Below, piece after piece: positions 53,449 to 63,509 of a stretch of DNA of 64,000 bases. Below the pieces are notes generated by a model. The model was not told the origin of the DNA. It saw only the letters and a program-made list of their open reading frames with translations, and did not search any database. Origin of the DNA: Pseudarthrobacter oxydans (GTDB taxonomy: Bacteria; Actinomycetota; Actinomycetes; Actinomycetales; Micrococcaceae); NCBI RefSeq assembly GCF_013314975.1, contig NZ_JABTYH010000003.1, positions 62,001 through 126,000 of the forward strand, read 5' to 3'. The first letter of the stretch is position 1. Every line of letters starts with the position of its first letter. The position numbers were made by a program, and so were the translations under genes.

Positions 53449-54788
53449 CTGACAAGGGGGCACAGACCCACGCAGTGGACAACCTTGCCGAACCGTTCGA
53501 CGCCGTCGACATCATCCGCGTAAAGCGGGACAAAGGTGTCCTCAGCCCGGAACAGATCGACTGGACCATCGACGCCTATACCCGCGGTGCGATCGCCGAC
53601 GAGCAGATGGCGGCCCTGAACATGGCCATCCTGCTCAACGGCATGAACCGCACGGAGATTGCCCGCTGGACGGCGGCGATGATCGCCTCCGGCGAGCGGA
53701 TGGACTTCTCCAGCCTGCGCAGGCCCGACGGCGGCCTGAAGTACACGTCGGACAAGCACTCAACGGGCGGTGTGGGGGACAAGATCACCCTGCCGCTCGC
53801 GCCCCTGGTGGCGGTTTTCGGGGTGGCTGTTCCACAGCTCTCTGGCCGGGGGCTTGGCCACACCGGGGGCACGCTGGACAAGCTCGAGTCCATCCCGGGG
53901 TGGCGTGCTTCCCTCAGCAATGACGAGATCCTGGCGCAGCTCCAGGACGTGGGCGCCGTCATCTGCGCCGCCGGGGCCGGCCTGGCGCCCGCTGACAAGA
54001 AGCTCTACGCGCTGCGGGATGTCACCGGCACGGTGGAGGCCATCCCCCTGATCGCCTCGTCCATCATGAGCAAGAAAATCGCCGAAGGGACCGGCTCGCT
54101 GGTCCTGGACGTCAAGGTGGGCAGCGGCGCGTTCATGAAGGATGAAGCCAGGGCGCGCGAGCTTGCCGAGACCATGGTGGCCCTTGGCAAGGACGCGGGC
54201 GTGAACACCGTGGCGTTGCTCACCAACATGGACACCCCGCTGGGACTGACGGCGGGCAACGCCATCGAGGTTGAGGAATCCCTGGAGGTGCTGGCCGGCG
54301 GCGGTCCTGGCGACGTCGTGGAGCTGACCGTGCGGCTGGCTGAGGAGATGCTCGCCTGTGCGGGAGTTACCGACGCCGATCCCGCCGCCGCGCTCAAGGA
54401 CGGCCGTGCCATGGACGTCTGGAACCGGATGATCGAAGCGCAGGGCGGGGACCCGAAGGCCAAGCTGCCCGCCGCCCGCGAGTCCGAAGTGGTGTACGCC
54501 CCGGCGGACGGGGTGCTCGTGGAACTGGACGCCCTCGCCGTCGGTGTCGCAGCCTGGCGCCTCGGAGCCGGGCGTGCCCGGAAGGAGGACGCAGTCCAGG
54601 CAGGCGCGGGAGTCCGGATGCACGCCAAGCCCGGGGCCCTGGTCCGGGCGGGGGAGCCGCTGATGACCCTGCTGACGGACACCCCGGACCGGTTTGCGCG
54701 GGCCAGGGAAGCGCTGGAACATGCAGTCGTCATTGCACCGGAGGGATCCAGGCCGGCACAGCGGTTGATCATCGACCGAATAGCATAG
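53445..54788 (+). CDS. deoA: Thymidine/pyrimidine nucleoside phosphorylase
   Basis: A 447-residue enzyme that cleaves thymidine and deoxyuridine with phosphate. The family signature SGRGLGHTGGTLDKLESIPG is intact, as is the phosphate-binding KHSTGGVGDK. The four-domain length is usual. The GTG start overlaps the cdd stop (GTGA) with GGAGGAAA just upstream. It takes the uridine-type product of Cdd further, so import, deamination and phosphorolysis are encoded in order. Confidence 0.96.
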   Translation: MTDKGAQTHAVDNLAEPFDAVDIIRVKRDKGVLSPEQIDWTIDAYTRGAIADEQMAALNMAILLNGMNRTEIARWTAAMIASGERMDFSSLRRPDGGLKYTSDKHSTGGVGDKITLPLAPLVAVFGVAVPQLSGRGLGHTGGTLDKLESIPGWRASLSNDEILAQLQDVGAVICAAGAGLAPADKKLYALRDVTGTVEAIPLIASSIMSKKIAEGTGSLVLDVKVGSGAFMKDEARARELAETMVALGKDAGVNTVALLTNMDTPLGLTAGNAIEVEESLEVLAGGGPGDVVELTVRLAEEMLACAGVTDADPAAALKDGRAMDVWNRMIEAQGGDPKAKLPAARESEVVYAPADGVLVELDALAVGVAAWRLGAGRARKEDAVQAGAGVRMHAKPGALVRAGEPLMTLLTDTPDRFARAREALEHAVVIAPEGSRPAQRLIIDRIA

Positions 54789-54794
54789 GGATCC

Positions 54795-55424
54795 ATGCAG
54801 GCCATCAATGACTTCATCCTTGCCGCCGCCGGACAGCCGTGGGTGCTGTTCGTCGTCCTTGCGTGCTGCATCATTGACGGCTTCTTTCCACCCATTCCCA
54901 GCGAATCGGTGGTGGTGGGCCTGTCCGCAGTCGCCGCCACCGCCGACGTTCCAAACCCCTGGCTGCTGATGCTGGTGGCCGCCCTTGGTGCCTTCTCGGG
55001 TGACAACATCGCGTACCTGATTGGCCGCCGGGTGGGTACCCGGCGCTGGGCGTGGATGCGCGGGCCAAGGATGCAGAGCGCCTTCCGGTGGGCCGGCAGG
55101 GAACTGCGCAAGCGGCCGGCGTCGCTGATCCTGGTGGCGCGGTTTGTCCCGATCGGCAGGGTGGCGGTCAACCTCACCGCCGGCGTAACGCACTACCCGC
55201 ACCTGCGCTTCGTGGGGCTGACCATCCTTTCGGCAACCCTCTGGGCCGGGTACTCGGTGGGAATCGGGCTGTTCTTCGGCCAATGGTTCGAGGACAACCA
55301 CCTGCTGGGGGCGGTCATCGCCATTGTGTGCGCGGTGGCGCTGGGGATCGTCGTTGACCTGGTCATCAACCGCGTCCGGCGGCGGCCGCCAATGGTGGAG
55401 CGGATGAAGGAACCCGAAGCGTAG
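54795..55424 (+). CDS. DedA-family membrane protein, first copy
   Basis: A 209-residue polytopic protein of the DedA/SNARE-associated group, now linked to flipping of undecaprenyl phosphate or phospholipids. Hallmarks are FFPPIPSESVVVGLSA, the GDNIAYLIGRRVG re-entrant motif and RFVPIGRVAVNLTAG. It starts 6 bp after deoA, so it is probably cotranscribed with nucleoside salvage genes. A second, similar DedA gene follows, suggesting local duplication. Confidence 0.9.
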   Translation: MQAINDFILAAAGQPWVLFVVLACCIIDGFFPPIPSESVVVGLSAVAATADVPNPWLLMLVAALGAFSGDNIAYLIGRRVGTRRWAWMRGPRMQSAFRWAGRELRKRPASLILVARFVPIGRVAVNLTAGVTHYPHLRFVGLTILSATLWAGYSVGIGLFFGQWFEDNHLLGAVIAIVCAVALGIVVDLVINRVRRRPPMVERMKEPEA

Positions 55425-55547
55425 GTGAAGCGTTGTTCCAGCAGGCAGGGGCGTAGCGAAGGCGCCCTGGCCATGGGACACTAGAAACGATTTCCGCCTG
55501 GCTGGGCCACTGACGGCCACGCCAAATTGCATAGGAGCAAGACCCGC

Positions 55548-56276
55548 GTGGAGTTTATTAATGAGGCCGTGCTCCATGCAGCGGGTCAGTGGTGGATCTA
55601 CCCGCTCCTGCTCATGTTCTTCTTCGTTGACGGCTTCGCCATGGTGGTTCCCAGCGAAACCCTGATCGTGGCCCTGGCGGCCTTTTCCCGGCACAGCGGT
55701 GAACCGAACCTCTGGATCCTGGGCTTCACCGCCCTGGTTGGAGCCATCGCCGGGGACAACATGGCCTTCATGCTCGGCAGGCGCATCGGCCTGAAACGGT
55801 GGAAATGGATGCGGCGCCCCAAAGTGCAGAAGGCCTTCAGCTGGGCCCGCTACGAGCTGGACAAGCGCGGCGCCGTGCTGATCTTCACCGCCCGTTACAT
55901 TCCCTGGGGCCGGGTTGCCGTCAACTACGTGGCAGGCAGCACGGGATTCCCGCACCGCCGCTTCTTCCTGCTCGACGCTTTCGCCTGCGTCACCTGGGTG
56001 GGCTACTCCATCGGCATCGGGCTCCTGGCCAGTTCATTTCCATGGCTGCACCACAATCCGCTCCTCAGCGCCGGCATCGCGGTGGTTTTCGCCATCGTGC
56101 TGGGCGTCCTCCTGGACCATGTGCTCCGGCTCTGGCACAAGCACCTCGCCCGGAACGACGCGCAGGAGGTCGACGGGTGGCTCGACGGCGGCCCCGCCGG
56201 CGCCCGCAGCCCAGGGAACGGCGGCGCGGCGCACTTTGCTTCCGCGGCCGGGGACGGCGAACCGGCAGCCAAGTAG
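55548..56276 (+). CDS. DedA-family membrane protein, second copy
   Basis: A 242-residue paralogue of the preceding protein. It has DGFAMVVPSETLIVALAAFS, GDNMAFMLGRRIGLKRWKWMRRP and ARYIPWGRVAVNYVAGSTGFP, plus a longer polar C-terminal tail of about 45 residues. The GTG at 55548 has AGGAG 10 nt upstream; the frame opens 7 codons earlier without a better site. About 120 bp separate it from the first copy. Confidence 0.9.
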   Translation: MEFINEAVLHAAGQWWIYPLLLMFFFVDGFAMVVPSETLIVALAAFSRHSGEPNLWILGFTALVGAIAGDNMAFMLGRRIGLKRWKWMRRPKVQKAFSWARYELDKRGAVLIFTARYIPWGRVAVNYVAGSTGFPHRRFFLLDAFACVTWVGYSIGIGLLASSFPWLHHNPLLSAGIAVVFAIVLGVLLDHVLRLWHKHLARNDAQEVDGWLDGGPAGARSPGNGGAAHFASAAGDGEPAAK

Positions 56277-56303
56277 CGGCTGGCTTTGGGCTCCTGCCCA
56301 CCC

Positions 56304-56309
56304 TAAGGT
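56304..56309 (+). promoter_or_regulatory. Leaderless -10 element of add
   Basis: TAAGGT ends 6 nt before the GTG at 56316, so add can be transcribed separately from the upstream genes. Confidence 0.5.
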
Positions 56310-56315
56310 GGGAAC

Positions 56316-57446
56316 GTGACTGAGCCCATTGTTGACGCTGCCCCTGCCATCGATTTCGACCTGAAGAACCTGCCCAAGGTCTCCCTCCACGACCACCTGG
56401 ACGGAGGACTGCGCCCGGCCACCATCATCGAGCTGGCGGAAGCCGTGGGGCACACGCTGCCTTCCACCGATCCCGTTGCGCTGGGCGAGTGGTTCCGGGA
56501 ATCCGCCAACTCCGGTTCACTGGTCCGCTACCTCGAAACCTTTGACCACACCGTCGCCGTCATGCAGACCCACGAGGGCCTGTACCGCGTGGCGAAGGAG
56601 TTCGTTGAGGACCTCGCTGACGACGGCGTGGTGTACGGCGAGGTGAGGTGGGCGCCCGAGCAGCACCTCCAGAAGGGCCTCTCACTGGATGAGGCCGTCG
56701 AGGCCGTGCAGGAAGGCCTGGAAGCCGGCGTCGAGGCCGTGGGGGAGAGCGGACGCGAAATCCAGGTGGGCCAGCTCATCACCGCCATGCGCCACGCGGA
56801 CCGTGGCCAGGAGATCGCCGAACTTGCCGTCCGCCACCGCAACAAGGGTGCCGTAGGGTTCGACATCGCCGGAGCCGAGGACGGCTTCCTTCCCTCCCGC
56901 TTCCGCGACGCCTTCACCTACCTTGCACAGCACAACTTCCCCGCCACGGTCCACGCCGGCGAGGCCGCCGGGCTGGAGAGCATCCAGTCCGCGCTGGTAG
57001 ACGGCCGCGCCCTCCGCCTGGGCCACGGCGTCCGGATCGCCGAGGACATCATGGTGGAGTTCGAGGACGACGCCGAGGACACCGTTGGCCTGGTCACCCT
57101 GGGCGACCTCTCCAGCTGGATCCGGGACCGCGGCATCGCCCTGGAAATCTGCCCGTCCTCCAACCTGCAGACCGGGGCGATTGCCGGCTTCGGCGAGGGC
57201 ATCGAGAGCCACCCCCTGGACATGCTCTACCAGCTCGGCTTCAACGTCACCATCAACACCGACAACCGGCTGATGAGCGGGGTTACGTTGACGGACGAGT
57301 TCGACCTTCTGGTGGAAACCTTCGACTATGACCTCGACGACCTGCTGGAGCTGACCCTCAACGCCGCCGAGGCCTCCTTCCTTCCGCTTGAGGAAAAGGA
57401 AGCCCTGGTGGAGTACATCAACGACGCCTACGCCAACCTTGGCTAG
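56316..57446 (+). CDS. add: Adenosine deaminase
   Basis: A 376-residue zinc-dependent enzyme converting adenosine to inosine. The metal-binding SLHDHLDGGLRP, the catalytic HAGEAAG, LGHGVRIAED and the late Asp of INTDNRLMSG are all present. It joins the purine side of salvage to the pyrimidine enzymes upstream. The GTG start follows a TAAGGT -10 element by 6 nt. Its stop overlaps the proposed mazG start. Confidence 0.96.
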   Translation: MTEPIVDAAPAIDFDLKNLPKVSLHDHLDGGLRPATIIELAEAVGHTLPSTDPVALGEWFRESANSGSLVRYLETFDHTVAVMQTHEGLYRVAKEFVEDLADDGVVYGEVRWAPEQHLQKGLSLDEAVEAVQEGLEAGVEAVGESGREIQVGQLITAMRHADRGQEIAELAVRHRNKGAVGFDIAGAEDGFLPSRFRDAFTYLAQHNFPATVHAGEAAGLESIQSALVDGRALRLGHGVRIAEDIMVEFEDDAEDTVGLVTLGDLSSWIRDRGIALEICPSSNLQTGAIAGFGEGIESHPLDMLYQLGFNVTINTDNRLMSGVTLTDEFDLLVETFDYDLDDLLELTLNAAEASFLPLEEKEALVEYINDAYANLG

Positions 57447-58164
57447 CCAGCCGGACGCGGGCAGCATCCCGGCAGGGGAGGTGCAGGAGCTTCTCTATGT
57501 GATTGCTGCCCTGCGGGAGCACTGCCCCTGGATGGGGGCGCTCACCCACGCATCCCTCGTGGAGTACCTCCTCGAAGAGGCCTTTGAAGTGGCCGAAACG
57601 ATCGAGGCCGCCGCGCCCGCCGGAGTGCGGGAAGCGGCCGGGCCGGTGGATGTACAGGGAATCGACGACGACGAGCTGCTGGGTGAGCTGGGCGACGTCC
57701 TGCTGCAGGTGGTGCTGCACGCACGGCTCGCCGAGGAACGTGGAGCTTTCACGTTCGACGACGTCGCACGCGGCCTGAGTGCCAAAATGGTCCGCCGGAA
57801 CCCCCATGTCTTCCGCCGGGACGGCTCACTGCAGGACACCTTTCCCGCAACGGTCCAGGAGATCGTGCAGAAGTGGGACGCCGTGAAGCGGGCCGAACGG
57901 CCTGGACGGCGGGACCCTTTCGCGGGGATTCCCCAGGCGCTCCCGGCGCTCGCCCGGGCACAGAAATCCATCGACCGGGCAGCACGGGCCGGAGAAGCCC
58001 TGCCGCCTGAGGCTCCCATCCCCGGCACGGAAGAAGAACTCGGGGAGCTGCTGCTCGCCGTCGTGCATTCCGCCCGGACCAGCGGATTCGATGCGGAGCG
58101 TGCCCTGCGCGGCGCCGTCCGGCGCTACCAGCAGCGCGTCCCCCAGCAGCACCACCAGGGATAG
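57439..58164 (+). CDS. mazG: MazG-type nucleoside triphosphate pyrophosphohydrolase
   Basis: A protein of about 241 residues that should hydrolyse aberrant NTPs to NMP and pyrophosphate. The MazG core is LLEEAFEVAETIE with metal-binding Glu residues, then LLGELGDVLLQVVLHARLAEE. The segment usually reading CPWDxxQTH is CPWMGALTH here. The start is uncertain: TTG at 57439 overlaps the add stop, and GTG at 57481 is an alternative. The C-terminal part (GTEEELGELLLAVVHSARTSGFDAERALRGAVRRY) repeats the helical pattern of a second, degenerate MazG half. Confidence 0.85.
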   Translation: MASQPDAGSIPAGEVQELLYVIAALREHCPWMGALTHASLVEYLLEEAFEVAETIEAAAPAGVREAAGPVDVQGIDDDELLGELGDVLLQVVLHARLAEERGAFTFDDVARGLSAKMVRRNPHVFRRDGSLQDTFPATVQEIVQKWDAVKRAERPGRRDPFAGIPQALPALARAQKSIDRAARAGEALPPEAPIPGTEEELGELLLAVVHSARTSGFDAERALRGAVRRYQQRVPQQHHQG

Positions 58165-58276
58165 CCGCGCCATCATGACGTCCGGGCGCTGGATAGGTTT
58201 CCGTAACCCGGACCACTCTCGACTACGCTGGTCTGTGACGAGTACGTCGAGTCTTTCTGTTAGATCCCCCCGTTAA

Positions 58277-59578
<1,302 letters not shown>

Positions 59579-59598
59579 TAGCCGCGTAAAACAATCAG

Positions 59599-59630
59599 CG
59601 GTGGCTATGGTTGAAAGACCATAGCCACCG
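59599..59630 (+). terminator. eno terminator
   Basis: A perfect 13-bp hairpin CGGTGGCTATGGT / ACCATAGCCACCG (59599-59611, 59618-59630) is followed by TTGCTGTTTC. Confidence 0.85.
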
Positions 59631-59717
59631 TTGCTGTTTCAGCAGCACGTGTCATAGCAGTACGTGTTCCAGCCCCGATAGTGGCGGCCCAGGCAGGCTG
59701 CGTGTTTCAGGAGTGTC

Positions 59718-60404
59718 ATGGCTACCCGCCGTCCCAAAGTCCCCAAGGTTGCCCCAGCCCGTTCCGCACAGGAAGCTTCCGACGGCGCGGACGTCATCCG
59801 CGCAGACTTCGGCCCGGGCAAGGACTCCGGCTCTGCGGGGACACCACGGGAATCCGCCGGTGTGCCGTCAGCCGCATCACCGGCAGGACGCCGGGAGCCG
59901 CACGGCCGCAAGGACGCCGGGCAGGCAGCCCGCCGCAAGGGGAGCAGCGCCACCCCAGGCACGGCACCACGTGACGGCACCAAAGACGCAGACGAAGCAC
60001 CGGAAGACCAGCAGCCCGTTCCGGCCAAGGCGTTCTCCGGACGGATGCTCGCACTGGCCGTGGTGATGGTTGCCATCACCATCATGCTCGCGCCCACAGT
60101 CAAGATTTTCTTCGACAAGAAGGCTGAGATCGACGCGCTGAACGCCGACATCGCCGCCCGCCAGGCCGAGGGCGACGCCCTCCGGCAGCAGGTTTCCCGC
60201 TGGCAGGACCCCAACTACGTGAAACAGCAGGCACGCGACCGCATTAACATGGTTATGCCGGGAGAAACCGGCTACTGGGTTTTCGGCAGCGACCTGCCGG
60301 CCGGAGAGACCAGCAGCCAGCCCGGTGCAGCAGCACAAGACCCCGCCGATCTGCCGTGGGTGGATTCCCTGTGGGAGTCCATCACGCGCGCGGCTACAGA
60401 CTGA
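59718..60404 (+). CDS. Septum formation initiator (FtsB/DivIC-like)
   Basis: A 228-residue bitopic membrane protein. A disordered basic cytoplasmic N terminus of about 110 residues is followed by one helix (about 113-132, MLALAVVMVAITIMLAPTVKIFF). An extracytoplasmic coiled coil comes next (KAEIDALNADIAARQAEGDALRQQVSRWQDPNYVKQQARDRI), ending in the DivIC-type VMPGETGYWV. It should stabilise the FtsQ/FtsL divisome subcomplex. Location after eno and before DUF501 and ppx/gppA is the usual actinobacterial order. Confidence 0.92.
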   Translation: MATRRPKVPKVAPARSAQEASDGADVIRADFGPGKDSGSAGTPRESAGVPSAASPAGRREPHGRKDAGQAARRKGSSATPGTAPRDGTKDADEAPEDQQPVPAKAFSGRMLALAVVMVAITIMLAPTVKIFFDKKAEIDALNADIAARQAEGDALRQQVSRWQDPNYVKQQARDRINMVMPGETGYWVFGSDLPAGETSSQPGAAAQDPADLPWVDSLWESITRAATD

Positions 60405-60432
60405 ACCGCAACAGGAAGGACGGCCCGCCACA

Positions 60433-61104
60433 GTGGAACACAACACGGCAGCCGCCCGGGACGAATCCCGCCAGCCATCAGCACACGACCTTGAAGTACT
60501 GAGCCGCCAGCTGGGACGGCCGGTCCGTGACGTGGTGGAGATTCCTGCACGCTGCATCTGCGGCAATCCGCTGGTGGCCGCCACCGCTCCGCGCCTCAGT
60601 AATGGGACACCGTTCCCCACTACTTTCTACCTAACCCATCCGGTCATCACCTCAGCGGTTTCGCGGCTTGAGGCCGCGGGCGTCATGAACGAGATGAATG
60701 ACCAGCTGGCGGCCGATGAGGACTTGTCTGCGGCCTACCGCTCGGCACACGACGCCTACCTGGCAGCCCGCAATGCCATCGGCGAACGGTCCGGGATCGG
60801 GGCGGTCCCCGAGATCGACGGCATATCTGCCGGGGGCATGCCCACCCGCGTCAAATGCCTGCATGTCCTGGTGGGCCATTCGCTGGCCGCCGGCCCGGGG
60901 GTAAACCCCCTGGGCGATGAAGGCCTGGACCGGATCAAGGAATGGTGGACCGCTGACAGGTGCTACTGCGAGGGAGCCTGGGACACCGCCGGTGAAGCCC
61001 CTTCGCGGGACCTCAGCCGCCATGGACCGCAGGGACTGCCGGACATCGTCGGCCGGCCCGCCCCCGTCCGGAAATCCGCAGCCACCGCGGAGGCCCCGGA
61101 ATGA
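60433..61104 (+). CDS. DUF501-family protein
   Basis: A 223-residue cytoplasmic protein of unknown function. The DUF501 region (about residues 18-185) begins LEVLSRQLGRPVRDVVEIPARCICGNPLVA. It contains FPTTFYLTHP and VKCLHVLVGHSLAAGPGVNPLGDE, and ends near CYCEG. Conserved Cys and His residues (CICG, CLH, CYC) suggest a metal site, which is inference. The GTG at 60433 has AGGAAGGA about 12 nt upstream. The stop overlaps ppx/gppA by 4 bp, and this order is conserved in actinobacteria. Confidence 0.88.
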   Translation: MEHNTAAARDESRQPSAHDLEVLSRQLGRPVRDVVEIPARCICGNPLVAATAPRLSNGTPFPTTFYLTHPVITSAVSRLEAAGVMNEMNDQLAADEDLSAAYRSAHDAYLAARNAIGERSGIGAVPEIDGISAGGMPTRVKCLHVLVGHSLAAGPGVNPLGDEGLDRIKEWWTADRCYCEGAWDTAGEAPSRDLSRHGPQGLPDIVGRPAPVRKSAATAEAPE

Positions 61105-62048
61105 CGCGCGTTGCAGCCATCGACTGCGGCACCAACTCCATCCGCCTCCTGATCGCAGACATCGAACGCAGCAATGGAGCCACCGCACTCCAGGATGTGG
61201 TGCGCGAGATGCGCGTGGTCCGGCTGGGCCAGGGAGTGGACGCCACGGGGGAGCTCGCGCCGGAGGCCCTCGAACGCACCTTCGCCGCCACCGCTGACTA
61301 TGCGCAGCTGATCCGGGACCATGGAGCTGAGAAGGTGCGCTTCGTGGCAACGTCGGCCAGCCGGGATGCACGGAACCGGGACGATTTCGTGGACGGAATC
61401 CGGAACCTTCTCGGCGTGGAACCTGAAGTGATTTCAGGCGACGAGGAAGCAGCACTGTCCTTCGCCGGCGCCAGCAGCGTCCTCCCCATCCTGGATGGCC
61501 AGGAAGTGCTGGTGGTGGACCTGGGCGGCGGCAGCACCGAATTCGTGCTGGGCACGGCCAGCGGGGTCACGGCGGCTAAGTCCGTGGACATCGGATGCGT
61601 CCGGCTGACCGAACGGCACCTCCGGGACGATCCGCCCACCGCCCAGCAGATAGCAGCGGCGGAAGCCGACGTGGACGCAGCCATCGCCCGCGCCCGCCAG
61701 GACGTTCCGCTGGAACGCGCCACCGCCGTCGTCGGTGTTGCCGGTTCCATCACCACCATCACCGCGCATGCGCTCGGACTGGCCGAATACGTGCCCGAAG
61801 CGATCCATGGCGCCGAACTGCCCCTGGACACCGTTCGTGCCGCCTCCACCGGCCTCCTGGAAATGCCCAGGGACCGGCGCGCCGCCCTACCCTACATGCA
61901 CCCCGGCCGGGTGGACGTCATCGGCGCCGGCGGGCTCGTGTGGCGGCGCATCCTTGAACAACTGGGCGAGCTCACCGGCGGCCGCATCACCACGGCCACC
62001 GCCAGCGAGCACGACATCCTCGACGGCATCGCCCTGAGCATCGGCTGA
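61101..62048 (+). CDS. Exopolyphosphatase / guanosine pentaphosphatase family protein
   Basis: A 315-residue member of the Ppx/GppA group in the actin-like ATPase fold. AIDCGTNSIRLLIAD forms the first phosphate loop and VDLGGGSTEFVLG the second, with GDEEAALSFAG and a late GAGGLVWRRIL. It is the short form without an HD domain. It may hydrolyse polyphosphate or pppGpp; the actinobacterial short forms differ in preference, so I do not choose. The ATG overlaps the DUF501 stop. Confidence 0.92.
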   Translation: MTRVAAIDCGTNSIRLLIADIERSNGATALQDVVREMRVVRLGQGVDATGELAPEALERTFAATADYAQLIRDHGAEKVRFVATSASRDARNRDDFVDGIRNLLGVEPEVISGDEEAALSFAGASSVLPILDGQEVLVVDLGGGSTEFVLGTASGVTAAKSVDIGCVRLTERHLRDDPPTAQQIAAAEADVDAAIARARQDVPLERATAVVGVAGSITTITAHALGLAEYVPEAIHGAELPLDTVRAASTGLLEMPRDRRAALPYMHPGRVDVIGAGGLVWRRILEQLGELTGGRITTATASEHDILDGIALSIG

Positions 62049-62052
62049 CCGG

Positions 62053-63450
62053 ATGCACCCCGCCATTTCACGCACCGCCCGCCTGCCCCGCGCCGCAGCC
62101 TCAGCTCTGCTGGTGCTGGTCCTTGCGGCGTCCTGTCTGGGCTTTGGCCTCTGCTCCGCCCCCGCCGCGCAGGCGGATGAGTGGCGGGACAAGCAGTACT
62201 GGCTTGCCGAGTCCGGCATCACCAAGGCCTGGGAGGTTTCCAAGGGCGCGGGCGTCAAGGTGGCCGTCATCGACAGCGGTGTGGACGCGGAGCACCCGGA
62301 CCTGAAAGGCGCAGTGGCCGGGGGCTATGACGCGTCCGGTTCGGGCCGGCCGGACGGGCAACAGGGAGTGGGCATCAAGCCGGAACACGGCACCCTCGTG
62401 GCCACCATGCTGGCAGGACGCGGCCACCAGCCGGCCAGCCCCAGCCCGAGTCCCAGCGCCAGCCCCACGGCCGCCCCCGCCAACCCGGCGCCCGATGGCA
62501 TCGTGGGTGTTGCCCCGGAAGCCCAGATCCTCTCCGTGTCCACCTGGCTGGGCTCAACCAACCCCTCGGGCAAGAGCGACCAGGACCAGATCCCCGAAGC
62601 CGTCCGCTGGGCCGTGGACAACGGCGCCAGGGTCATCAACATCTCCCTGGGCAGCACCACTCCGCAGTGGCCGCAGAGCTGGGATGCGGCGTTCCTGTAC
62701 GCGGAGCAGAAGGATGTGGTCATCGTTGCTGCCGCCGGAAACCGGGTGGGCGGCAATATCCAGGTGGGGGCTCCGGCCACCATCCCCGGCGTCCTCACCG
62801 TTGCCGGGCTGGACCGCCAAGGTGCGGCAAGCGTCGACGCGTCCTCCCAGGGCATCAGCATCGGCGTGGCTGCGCCGGCAGAGAACCTGCTCGGCGGCCT
62901 TCCCGGCGGTGGCTACGCCGAATGGGCAGGCACCTCCGGCAGCACTCCGATTGTCGCGGGCGTGGCTGCGCTCATCCGCTCCAAGTGGCCGTCCATGAGC
63001 GCGGAGCAGGTCATCAACCGCATTGTCTCAACGGCCAAGGATGCCGGCGCCCCCGGCAAGGACCCGCTGTACGGCTTTGGCGTGCTGAACGCCGAGGCAG
63101 CCCTGAAAGACACGGTCCCGGAGGCTGCCGGCAACCCGCTGGGTTCCATCGCCGAATGGATCCGGGTGCACCGCAGGGGGAACCTCGCCACTCCCGCCCC
63201 GCTGCCCACCACGGACGTCCCCAGCGCTGTTCCCACGCTGCCGGAAGCAACGGTGCCGGCAGCGGAGCCGCCGTCCCAGCGCGACAGCGCCATTGGCGCC
63301 TCCGTGGTCATCGGTTTTGGTGTGCTCTTCGTCGCCATCGTCGGGGCGGCAGCAGTCCAGCTGCGGCGGGCCGCCAGGAACCCTGCGCTGCCCGGGGAGG
63401 ACGCAGATACCGGTGCCACAGAGGCGGTGGAAACCGGCCCCAAAACCTAG
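62053..63450 (+). CDS. Membrane-anchored subtilisin-like serine protease (mycosin-like layout)
   Basis: A 465-residue S8 protease with a signal peptide (residues 1-40). The triad is Asp74 (VAVIDSGVDAEHPDL), His112 (KPEHGTLVATML) and Ser295 (AGTSGSTPIVAG). A Pro/Ser/Ala-rich insertion of about 30 residues follows the His motif. A Pro-rich linker leads to a C-terminal helix (about 420-445) and a basic tail. The catalytic domain therefore faces outward, as in mycosins, but no type VII secretion genes are in the window. Substrate unknown. It begins 4 bp after ppx/gppA. Confidence 0.91.
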   Translation: MHPAISRTARLPRAAASALLVLVLAASCLGFGLCSAPAAQADEWRDKQYWLAESGITKAWEVSKGAGVKVAVIDSGVDAEHPDLKGAVAGGYDASGSGRPDGQQGVGIKPEHGTLVATMLAGRGHQPASPSPSPSASPTAAPANPAPDGIVGVAPEAQILSVSTWLGSTNPSGKSDQDQIPEAVRWAVDNGARVINISLGSTTPQWPQSWDAAFLYAEQKDVVIVAAAGNRVGGNIQVGAPATIPGVLTVAGLDRQGAASVDASSQGISIGVAAPAENLLGGLPGGGYAEWAGTSGSTPIVAGVAALIRSKWPSMSAEQVINRIVSTAKDAGAPGKDPLYGFGVLNAEAALKDTVPEAAGNPLGSIAEWIRVHRRGNLATPAPLPTTDVPSAVPTLPEATVPAAEPPSQRDSAIGASVVIGFGVLFVAIVGAAAVQLRRAARNPALPGEDADTGATEAVETGPKT

Positions 63451-63471
63451 GCTGCGGGCGTCCCAACCAGT

Positions 63472-63502
63472 TAGTGAAGATTTTCACAAACTGTTGTATC
63501 CT
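63472..63502 (+). promoter_or_regulatory. Rex-like operator and leaderless ndh promoter
   Basis: TA-GTGAA-GATT-TTCAC-AA (63472-63489) matches the redox-sensor Rex consensus TTGTGAA-N4-TTCACAA at 13 of 14 fixed positions. The -10 TATCCT (63497-63502) ends 7 nt before the ndh ATG. Rex represses respiratory genes, including ndh in Streptomyces, when NADH is high. Confidence 0.7.
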
Positions 63503-63509
63503 TAAACCC

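Noticed and set aside
53760..55955. A 731-residue minus-strand frame
   Set aside because: It is antisense to deoA and both DedA genes and has no recognisable domain.
58180..58213. Weak inverted repeat GTCCGGG / CCCGGAC as a mazG terminator
   Set aside because: The arms are 7 bp with a 20-nt loop and no T-run, so it is not convincing.
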